From: Massilia aquatica
GTDB taxonomy: Bacteria > Pseudomonadota > Gammaproteobacteria > Burkholderiales > Burkholderiaceae_D
Assembly (NCBI RefSeq): GCF_011682045.1
Contig: NZ_VVIW01000018.1
Coordinates: 1-64,000, forward strand
Reading direction: 5' to 3'
Length of the DNA: 64,000 nt
The notes beneath the pieces are model-generated. The model searched no databases, was not told the DNA's origin, and saw only the letters and a program-made list of their open reading frames with translations. The position numbers and the translations under genes are program-made. Below are positions 37,963-44,502 of this stretch, piece after piece (the first letter of the stretch is position 1; every line of letters starts with the position of its first letter).

Positions 37963-38448
37963 ATGACTCGTAAATATCTGGACATGAACCAGCACGATGC
38001 GCTCTACAGCGTGGCGCGCCGCTATCCCGGCGGCCTGGAGATGCTGGCCAAGGACATTGGCATTTCCGCCAATGTGCTGCGCAACAAGCTCTCGCCCACC
38101 ATTTCATCACATTACCCCTCGTTCGAGGAAGTTTCCATCATCGTCGAGCATTGCCACAAAGCCGGGGTGCAGGAAGCGATGATGCCGCTGCATGCATTGT
38201 TGAACCGGCACGGCATGGCCGCCTTCATCGTGCCGCAACCGGAACAGGTGGGCCGCGACGACCTGTCGCAGACGGTGTGCCGGGTCATGAGCGAGGTCGG
38301 GGCCGTGGCCGAAGCCGTGTCGGAGGCGCTGATGGATGGCGTGGTCACCAGCGCCGAAGCGGACCTGATCGAGCGCGAATTTCATGCTGCCTTATCGGCC
38401 CTGGGCGCCTGGCGCGCACGCTTGCGCATGCGTACCGGCACGGGCTGA
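37963..38448 (+). CDS. Phage regulatory CII-like protein (Phage_CII, CP76-type)
   Basis: 161 residues. LDMNQHDALYSVARRYPGGLEMLAKDIGISANVLRNKLSP (residues 6-45; DALY...YPGG...LRNKL are the key parts) and SFEEVSIIVEHC match the Phage_CII family, helix-turn-helix regulators of P2/186-like phages also found as chromosomal genes. The C-terminus is helical. No other phage gene is nearby, so it is a domesticated regulator rather than part of a prophage. It is divergent from the Ser-rich protein gene, with 84 bases between, so it could control that operon. Confidence 0.78.
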   Translation: MTRKYLDMNQHDALYSVARRYPGGLEMLAKDIGISANVLRNKLSPTISSHYPSFEEVSIIVEHCHKAGVQEAMMPLHALLNRHGMAAFIVPQPEQVGRDDLSQTVCRVMSEVGAVAEAVSEALMDGVVTSAEADLIEREFHAALSALGAWRARLRMRTGTG

Positions 38449-38454
38449 TCGCAG

Positions 38455-38484
38455 CCGGCCATGCGCAATCACACGCATGGCCGG
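38455..38484. terminator. Hairpin between convergent genes
   Basis: Perfect 11-base stem CCGGCCATGCG (38455-38465) / CGCATGGCCGG (38474-38484), 8-base loop, in the 43-base gap between two converging genes. There is no clear T-tract; it probably acts as a bidirectional terminator or 3' stabiliser. Confidence 0.6.
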
Positions 38485-38491
38485 GGTGTTA

Positions 38492-38896
38492 TCAAGAGCG
38501 CGGCTGCGACGGCTTGAGCGAGCGCAGGAACAGACCGAGTCCGCCGATCGCCAGCACCAGGATGCAAATCAGTTCGAAGGCCGACATGGTGCGCAGGCTC
38601 ATGCTGACCGACGAAATCACGCCGAATACCAGCGCCGCGAACGAGCACAGGGCAATCAGCCAGCCCAGGTAATTCTTCGAATTATAGAAAACCATGCCGA
38701 TCCCGATCATCATCGGAATCATCACCATGCCGCCGCTGATGCCGAATCCGGAACCGAAGCCGAACAGGCGCGAACCGAATCCGAAATTCGAACTGACCAC
38801 GATCCCGTTAAGCAGTAAATAGAATCCGCCGCACATCATGATCAGGCCGAGGAAGAACTGTCCAATGCCGCCGCTGGTTCCGCCTGCTCCATTCAT
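38492..38896 (-). CDS. Small Gly-rich membrane protein, unknown
   Basis: 134 residues, four predicted transmembrane segments: IGQFFLGLIMMCGGFYLLL, GMVMIPMMIGIGMVFY, YLGWLIALCSFAALVFGV, and FELICILVLAIGGLGLFL. Gly-rich FGFGSRLFGFGSGFGIS separates the first two. Such proteins are found near YjfJ/YjfK-type loci, and this one is close to that operon, but no function is known. It has a leftward start at 38896 with an upstream AT-rich stretch. Confidence 0.65.
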   Translation of the reverse strand: MNGAGGTSGGIGQFFLGLIMMCGGFYLLLNGIVVSSNFGFGSRLFGFGSGFGISGGMVMIPMMIGIGMVFYNSKNYLGWLIALCSFAALVFGVISSVSMSLRTMSAFELICILVLAIGGLGLFLRSLKPSQPRS

Positions 38897-39015
38897 TTCC
38901 GAATCTCCGCTGAATAAATAATGCCGACACTATAACAAAAAGTAATTGCGGTAAACATCTCCGCTCAAGAGTCGCTTAAACAGTCAGTTGCCGTATGGCT
39001 TGTGTCTTTTCTTCG

Positions 39016-40203
39016 CTACACCAATGCCGCCACCGGCTCGCTGACCACGACCTGGTTGCGGCCCTGGTGCTTGGCCTGGTACAGGGCCTGGTCGGCCATG
39101 CGCAGCAAGGCTGCGGCATCGTCGCCGGCGCACGGCAGGCCGATCGTCACGCCGACGCTCACGCTCAGGCTGCCCGAGTCGCTGTCGGGATGCTCGATCC
39201 GCAGCGCCGCCACCGCCGCCGTGAGCACTTCGCCCATGGCCTGCAATTCGCCGGGGACCGGGTTGTGCCAGATCACCGCGAACTCTTCGCCGCCATAGCG
39301 CGCGGTCAGGTCGAGCGGGCGGCGCGCCTGGGCGGCGATGACGTCGGCCACCGCTTTCAGGGCCGCGTCGCCACGCGCGTGTCCATAACGGTCGTTATAG
39401 CGCTTGAAATGGTCGATATCGATCATGGCGATCGCCACCGTCTGGCGGTCGCGCAGGGCCTGGCGCCAGACGCGCTCCAGATGGATATTCAGGGTGCGCC
39501 GGTTGGATAATCCGGTCAGGCCATCGAGCGCGGCCAGTTCGTGCAGCAGCGTATTGACCAGGAAAGTGGTGCGCATGCTGTGTTCGAGAAAGTAGGCGCC
39601 GTACGCGCCCACCCCATTGGCCGCGCACATGAAGACAATCTGGTACAGGCGCGCGCGCGGATCGGTTTGCAGCCAGAATTCCATGATGACGAAAGCGCAC
39701 AAGGTCACCATATTGGCCAGCAGCGCGCGGCGCCATGAAAGGAAGGCGATCAGGTAGATGAACAAGGCCACCAGCAAGATGCCTTCGTACGGGATCTGGT
39801 AGCCGGCATCGAGCGCGCTGCCGATCACCGCGACGGTGCTCAGTCCCGTGACCAGCGCTGCCGAAAACACTGCCGTTCCAAGATACGGCCGCCACGCCGC
39901 CCGATAGCTGGCCAGCAGCACCACGATAAAGCTCGGGATAATCAGCCCGATCCGGATGCTGGCCGTGCGGATCGACACGTAGGCCGGCAAGGTGGCCAGG
40001 TCGAGAATCACGAACATGGCAAACAGGACAATGCACACATACGCGGCCATGCGCACGCGCGCCACGTGGCCCTGAACATAAAATGCCTGGAACTGCTGTT
40101 CCAACCCGTCTTCGAAACGCAGCCAGCGATAGCCCTGCTCCAGGGCGCGCCGGTGCGGCGACAGGCTGGCGTTATTCAGTAATTCCGGATCGATTTTCAG
40201 CAT
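39016..40203 (-). CDS. Membrane-bound diguanylate cyclase (GGDEF)
   Basis: 395 residues from ATG 40203. The N-terminus has about 45 cytosolic residues, then six transmembrane helices (about 48-215; YVCIVLFAMFVILDLATL, LIIPSFIVVLLASY, VFSAALVTGLSTVAVIG and others), a 7TM/MASE-like sensor. The GGDEF domain (about 225-395) starts LAALDGLTGLSNRRTLN, has IDIDHFKRYNDRYGHARGD and the active-site motif ARYGGEEFAVI. GGEEF is catalytically competent; an RxxD inhibitory site is not evident. It makes c-di-GMP, opposing the EAL enzyme at 8524-9306. Confidence 0.92.
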   Translation of the reverse strand: MLKIDPELLNNASLSPHRRALEQGYRWLRFEDGLEQQFQAFYVQGHVARVRMAAYVCIVLFAMFVILDLATLPAYVSIRTASIRIGLIIPSFIVVLLASYRAAWRPYLGTAVFSAALVTGLSTVAVIGSALDAGYQIPYEGILLVALFIYLIAFLSWRRALLANMVTLCAFVIMEFWLQTDPRARLYQIVFMCAANGVGAYGAYFLEHSMRTTFLVNTLLHELAALDGLTGLSNRRTLNIHLERVWRQALRDRQTVAIAMIDIDHFKRYNDRYGHARGDAALKAVADVIAAQARRPLDLTARYGGEEFAVIWHNPVPGELQAMGEVLTAAVAALRIEHPDSDSGSLSVSVGVTIGLPCAGDDAAALLRMADQALYQAKHQGRNQVVVSEPVAALV

Positions 40204-40360
40204 GGGCGGCGCGGAATATGAGTTGGGAGCCAGCCAATCATACGCGTGTGGCGCGCGCACAGCGCATGGATTGCACCATTTCATTTATCCGCACGAAGAT
40301 GGAGATACCGGCCTGACAAGGCTATGATGGTCCATCTTCATCACGCGGGAACCGACAACC

Positions 40361-41362
40361 ATGAAAATCGCCATTTTCAGCACCCAGGCCTACGACCGGC
40401 GTTTTCTGGACGAAGCGCTGGCGGCGCGCGCCGAGCGCCGCCATATCGCGCTGGAATATCAGGAAGCGGCGCTGGCGCTGCATACGGTGGCCCTGGCGCA
40501 AGGATGCGACGCGGTGTGTGCCTTCGTCAACGACCGGCTCGATGCACCGGTGCTGGAAGCATTGCACCAGCTGGGCGTGCGCGCAGTGCTGATGCGTTGC
40601 GCCGGGTTTAACAACGTCGATATCGAGGCAGCGCACCGGCTGGGATTTTTTGTCGCGCGCGTGCCGGCCTATTCGCCGGAAGCGGTCGCCGAACATACGC
40701 TGGCGCTGATCCTGACGCTCAACCGCAACACGCACCGGGCGTATGCGCGGGTACGTGAAGGAAACTTTGCGCTGGACGGGCTACTGGGCAGCAATTTGCA
40801 CGGGAAGACGGCGGGTGTGGTCGGCACCGGCAAGATCGGCCTGGCCACGGCGCGCATTCTCAAGGGCTTCGGCTGCCGCGTGCTGGGGCACGACCCTTTT
40901 CCGTCGCCCGGGTTTGCCGCGCTGGGGACGCTGGTGGACCTGCCGACCTTGCTGGCCGAGTCGGACATCGTCACGCTGCACTGCCCGTTGCTCGATACCA
41001 CCCGGCACATGATCAACCGCGACAGCCTGGCCGGCATGAAGCGCGGGGCGATGCTGGTCAATACCTCGCGCGGGGCGCTGATCGATACGCCGGCCGTGAT
41101 CGACGCGCTCAAATCGCGTCAATTGGGGTTTCTGGCGATCGACGTGTATGAGCAGGAAGCGTCGCTGTTTTTCCACGACCGCTCGGGCGATATCATCGAG
41201 GATGATGTGTTTCAGCGTTTGATGACGTTTCCGAATGTGCTGGTGACCGGGCATCAGGGCTTTTTTACGGTGGAGGCGATGCGCGAGATTGCGGAGGTGA
41301 CGTTTGGGAATATTGAGTGTTTCATAGGTGGAAGACACTGCATTAATGAAGTGATGCCTTAA
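40361..41362 (+). CDS. ldhA: D-lactate dehydrogenase (NAD-dependent, 2-hydroxyacid family)
   Basis: 333 residues. The D-2-hydroxyacid dehydrogenase fold has the NAD-binding GTGKIGLATARILKGFGCRV (about 153-172), CAGFNNVDIEAA, YSPEAVAEHTLALIL, and the catalytic triad R in LVNTSRGALID, E in YEQE, and H in VTGHQGFFT. IAIFSTQAYDRRFL at the start and FFHDRSGDIIEDD mark the LdhA (fermentative) subgroup. It reduces pyruvate to D-lactate under oxygen limitation. It is monocistronic; the AT-rich type VI cargo starts just downstream on the other strand. Confidence 0.93.
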   Translation: MKIAIFSTQAYDRRFLDEALAARAERRHIALEYQEAALALHTVALAQGCDAVCAFVNDRLDAPVLEALHQLGVRAVLMRCAGFNNVDIEAAHRLGFFVARVPAYSPEAVAEHTLALILTLNRNTHRAYARVREGNFALDGLLGSNLHGKTAGVVGTGKIGLATARILKGFGCRVLGHDPFPSPGFAALGTLVDLPTLLAESDIVTLHCPLLDTTRHMINRDSLAGMKRGAMLVNTSRGALIDTPAVIDALKSRQLGFLAIDVYEQEASLFFHDRSGDIIEDDVFQRLMTFPNVLVTGHQGFFTVEAMREIAEVTFGNIECFIGGRHCINEVMP

Positions 41363-41425
41363 CGAACGCGCTGATCAGTTGAACTTTTTAGGAATACCAA
41401 AGAAAGTAGCGGCGGCTCGGCGAAA

Positions 41426-42073
41426 TCATTTATTGGTTTTTTCCAAGTAGACCCCCATTATTCCGAACCCATCGCCATCTCGGCTGCGCCCATCCAGAAC
41501 TATCGGCAATACCATATCGCCATTTTTTGCTATCCAAGCATCAAAACTGTACGTCTTTGCAAGATGGACCAAGCTATATTCTATCGGGACGATTTCAGGC
41601 CATATTGCCTCCCTTTCTTGGACGCTCCATTTTTCAATCTGGACAATCATTAAGTTGTTCGAGTAAGCCTTATTTTTATCGCAAATGAAATCCCAGTAAC
41701 CTCCACAGAGCTTCTTTAAATCGGGATATAAAATTGTCATGGAGAGAGTTTCGCCAATAGGCCCGGAGAATTGCATAGTTTTCAGGTCAATCCCGCCTGG
41801 CATGCCCGCAGATCCTGTCCATTCAAAACGAATATGCATCCCGACGGGAAAAGCAGATGCCCTTTCTTGCAATTGCCTCTCTAGGTCTTCTGGAAATCCG
41901 TAAAACTCGCGAAAATCATGCGATTTTACTTCCCATGTGCCCACGAACTGCATCGCTGGATTTTTAAATTTTTTCACAATTGGAGCTGTCCACGCTGAAT
42001 TATAGTAGAACCACAAAATTGTGGCGACCAAAACCTGAACACTATATCGCCTCGCCATAATCCTTGATTTCAT
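41426..42073 (-). CDS. Exported protein, candidate immunity to the type VI effector
   Basis: 215 residues. The N-terminus has a signal or anchor (VQVLVATILWFYYNSAWTA). The mature part has no recognised domain; notable are FVGTWEVKSHDFREFYGFPED, IRFEWTGSAGMPG, LCGGYWDFIC with two Cys, and DGRSRDGDGFGIMGVYLE. It starts 1 base after the effector stop on the same strand, is exported, and the effector cuts peptidoglycan, the usual arrangement for an immunity protein. Strongly AT-rich and horizontally acquired, like its neighbour. Confidence 0.6.
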   Translation of the reverse strand: MKSRIMARRYSVQVLVATILWFYYNSAWTAPIVKKFKNPAMQFVGTWEVKSHDFREFYGFPEDLERQLQERASAFPVGMHIRFEWTGSAGMPGGIDLKTMQFSGPIGETLSMTILYPDLKKLCGGYWDFICDKNKAYSNNLMIVQIEKWSVQEREAIWPEIVPIEYSLVHLAKTYSFDAWIAKNGDMVLPIVLDGRSRDGDGFGIMGVYLEKTNK

Positions 42074-42074
42074 A

Positions 42075-43196
42075 TTAATCCTTACTCATTGCCTTAAACA
42101 AATAATCCCGCTCCCTAATTTTCGGTATCTGGGAAGCATCATTTTCTAAAATCGCCCTCAACATATCGTTTTTGGGAGTTCCGTGTTGATAAGTATGGGA
42201 TAACAAAGCGGTCTGCTGCTCTTTGGTAAGCTCTGTAAAAGCAATCCCATTCACATTTTTATGATTTTTTAGCCAGGCATTATATTTCGACAACGTATCA
42301 TTCACGGCTGCGTTTTGGGATACCATGTCGAGAAAATGCGTTTCCTTTTCGCTTAACACCAAAGGATTGCGCCTAAGAAATGCACACGCTTCTGCACCAA
42401 TTTTCTCAAAGTATGGTTTTATTTTTTCGTTAATTATTTGCAGTTCATCAACAGATATTTGATGTTCGCCCGTATTCCATTTTTTCATTATTCTTCCAAA
42501 ACCAGCCTCATCGAATTGCCCTAAATCGACACCCACACCAATGGTCACGCCCGAGCGATTGCTTGGCTCCCCAGAATAATCCCCAACTAATCGAGGCTCC
42601 CAAACTCCCGAGGAATTCTTCATGGCATCAATCACAGGCGAACCATTTTTCATGTAAGGCCACCAAGGAATGTATGCCTGTGTCAACTCCCCGCCCTCCA
42701 AATTTAAAAGCTGCCCAAAGTCTATATTGGTTCCATTTCTCTTATTGATTTCGTCACCTATTGATTTTGGCCATATTATTTTTGAAGCATTCATCATTTC
42801 GACACAGCCGGGATGTCTGATGCGGCATGAAATCTTGTTCATCCCCTCATAAATTTCAAGTTTCTTAGTTATCTCGGCGGCAGTAACCTTATCATTTCTT
42901 CTCTGCGCTTCGCTTTCCTCAATTTTTGCAATTTCCTCCTGGCTTAGCTCTCTATTTTTTTTCGATTTTGACCCGGATTTCTTTTCCTTGTTTTCATTAA
43001 TCCTTTTTTCCAATTCAATTTTTTGGCTTTTTAGCTTAACTATTTCGGCTTTCCTAATCTCCATATTTTCTTGGCAGGTTTTCGCTTTAGCTATGAGAGC
43101 GATTTCAACGTCCAATTCGTATCGATCGGCTTTCGGAAGGTTGTCCACAGTCCTAGCCAGCGTTGAGGGAGGCTGTTCTATTTTTTTAGATGCCAT
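42075..43196 (-). CDS. Type VI effector with pesticin/T4-lysozyme-like muramidase domain
   Basis: 373 residues. Residues 1-150 are charged and helical, with a Lys/Glu coiled coil (about 30-120) and basic GSKSKKNR; this could be the adaptor-binding part. From about 155 the pesticin-like lysozyme fold starts: FGQLLNLEGGELTQAY with putative catalytic E167, then SNRSGVTIGVGVDLGQ with T218 and D224, matching Glu-Thr-Asp of T4 lysozyme/pesticin. The rest is helical (LSEKETHFLDMVSQN, FTELTKEQQTALLSHTYQHG). It should cleave the glycan strand. It overlaps the preceding small gene by 11 bases. The AT-rich codon use is unlike vgrG. Confidence 0.8.
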   Translation of the reverse strand: MASKKIEQPPSTLARTVDNLPKADRYELDVEIALIAKAKTCQENMEIRKAEIVKLKSQKIELEKRINENKEKKSGSKSKKNRELSQEEIAKIEESEAQRRNDKVTAAEITKKLEIYEGMNKISCRIRHPGCVEMMNASKIIWPKSIGDEINKRNGTNIDFGQLLNLEGGELTQAYIPWWPYMKNGSPVIDAMKNSSGVWEPRLVGDYSGEPSNRSGVTIGVGVDLGQFDEAGFGRIMKKWNTGEHQISVDELQIINEKIKPYFEKIGAEACAFLRRNPLVLSEKETHFLDMVSQNAAVNDTLSKYNAWLKNHKNVNGIAFTELTKEQQTALLSHTYQHGTPKNDMLRAILENDASQIPKIRERDYLFKAMSKD

Positions 43197-43551
43197 GAAC
43201 TGTTATCTCCGCCAAATAGAAATCAATCCATTTTTTTGCATAGTCAACATTATTCATCTCTGCATGGTGCATAAAGTATTTTATAATGCACTCAAAGTCG
43301 ACCTTACTGCATCGCAATGAATTTGCGCGTAACAAAATAAACGCCAAGAGCACTATATGCTCGGGATTAACCACGTTTCTTTCTCGGCAAAAAAAGTAAA
43401 TTCTCTTCAAATGCGATATTAAAATTTCAGCAGAGTATTCATTTGTATGCGAGTACAGACTTGAATACCATGCATCAACCATGAGCTCTATCCAGGCTCG
43501 ACAGTCTCTTCGTGTCACTCGCGCCTCCTGTTCTACTGTAAACTCAATCAT
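43186..43551 (-). CDS. Small unknown protein between adaptor and effector
   Basis: 121 residues, mostly alpha-helical, with aromatic and Cys residues (RDCRAWIELMVDAWYSSL, RIYFFCRERNVV, CIIKYFMHHAEMNN, AKKWIDFYLAE). No signal peptide, no recognised domain. It starts 13 bases after the DUF4123 gene and overlaps the effector start. The position is that of an effector chaperone or a second adaptor; EagR (DUF1795) and DUF2169 proteins occupy such slots, but this resembles neither. AT-rich. Confidence 0.55.
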   Translation of the reverse strand: MIEFTVEQEARVTRRDCRAWIELMVDAWYSSLYSHTNEYSAEILISHLKRIYFFCRERNVVNPEHIVLLAFILLRANSLRCSKVDFECIIKYFMHHAEMNNVDYAKKWIDFYLAEITVHGI

Positions 43552-43564
43552 CTCGTCCCTTTAC

Positions 43565-44137
43565 CTACTGGCTGGCATCTATATTACGTACCTCGAACCG
43601 CATCGTGCCTGGATCGAAAATCCGACTGATAAGCGTTGTCTTCTTCCCTGCCAGGGCGATAATCTTCCCGCTACCAGCATCCTCAAAATAAATCGCCCGG
43701 CACGCACTTCCACAAAACTGACCCAGTTGCTCGTTATTCGCCATCCGTACAAATCGTGCAAACGCCCGCGCGTCGTAGTAGCGGAAGTAGCATTCAACTC
43801 CATCGCTATTCCTGACAAAACTGTTTTTCTTCAATTGAATCTTGAGCGCATCGCATCCCGCATCGGACTCCACCAGCATCGTCACGCCCCGGTGCCAGAC
43901 CTGGTCAATAAACGCCGCTGCATCCGCACCAAACTGCGCGCACGGAATCAGATACGGCGCCACGTTGCGCAGCGTGACTTCCTTGGTGCCGCTGTACAGG
44001 CACTCATGCGTCACCCCATCGCGCTGCAGATCGCCCAGTAAATCGTTGTCTGCCGCCGCGTCGTACAGGACATACAACGTTCCACTGCGCTCGACGAGCA
44101 ACCGGTGCAGTGCTTTGCGCGTAAGGTCGTTGAACAT
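43565..44137 (-). CDS. DUF4123 type VI adaptor (Tap/TEC)
   Basis: 190 residues from ATG 44137; a TTG 6 bases upstream is possible. DUF4123 markers: GTLYVLYDAAADNDLL, CLYSGTKEVTLRNVAPYLIPC, VWHRGVTMLVESDAGCDALKIQLKK, and ECYFRYYDARAFARFV. Such adaptors load a specific effector onto VgrG/PAAR. It begins 2 bases after the PAAR stop. G+C falls through this gene, so it may mark the boundary between the core (vgrG/PAAR) and the exchangeable cargo. Confidence 0.9.
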   Translation of the reverse strand: MFNDLTRKALHRLLVERSGTLYVLYDAAADNDLLGDLQRDGVTHECLYSGTKEVTLRNVAPYLIPCAQFGADAAAFIDQVWHRGVTMLVESDAGCDALKIQLKKNSFVRNSDGVECYFRYYDARAFARFVRMANNEQLGQFCGSACRAIYFEDAGSGKIIALAGKKTTLISRIFDPGTMRFEVRNIDASQ

Positions 44138-44139
44138 CG

Positions 44140-44475
44140 TCAATTCCCTGGCTGGACCATCATCGCCCCGGCTTCCGCCGCTTCAATCAGGCAGGTCTCA
44201 TGCTTATCTTTCCCAAACAAGACCGTCATGCAGCCGCCGCTGATAATGCCGTGGCAACTGACCCGGTCGCTCATGCATGCCGCCGGCTTGCCGTTGATCA
44301 GAACCGTTTTTTCACCCTCGACAATGGTGTCGCGCGCGCCGTTGTGCTGGACCTTGTCGCCAATGCGCGCCGCCGGCAAGCTACCGATCAACACATTGGC
44401 ACTGCCCTCCAGAATGGCGCCGCTGCCCCGGTTATGCGCCACGTCATCCGTTTGCCTGGCCGATGGTTTTCCCAT
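44140..44475 (-). CDS. PAAR-domain spike tip protein
   Basis: 111 residues from ATG 44475, with GAGGAGG 9 bases before; the in-frame GTG at 44484 is too close to that site. It consists of PAAR-like repeats: GKPSARQTDDVAH, SGAILEGSANVLIGSLPAARIGD, VEGEKTVLINGKPAACMSDRVSCHG and GGCMTVLFG. The zinc ligands (His and Cys) are spread over the repeats. It caps the VgrG trimer. Short enough to have no own toxin domain, so cargo is supplied by the downstream genes. Confidence 0.9.
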   Translation of the reverse strand: MGKPSARQTDDVAHNRGSGAILEGSANVLIGSLPAARIGDKVQHNGARDTIVEGEKTVLINGKPAACMSDRVSCHGIISGGCMTVLFGKDKHETCLIEAAEAGAMMVQPGN

Positions 44476-44502
44476 TGCTGACACCTCCTCGAACTGAAAC
44501 GA

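Noticed and set aside
37963-38448. Prophage, because of the CII-like gene
   Set aside because: No integrase, capsid, tail or repressor gene is near; a lone regulator is not a prophage.
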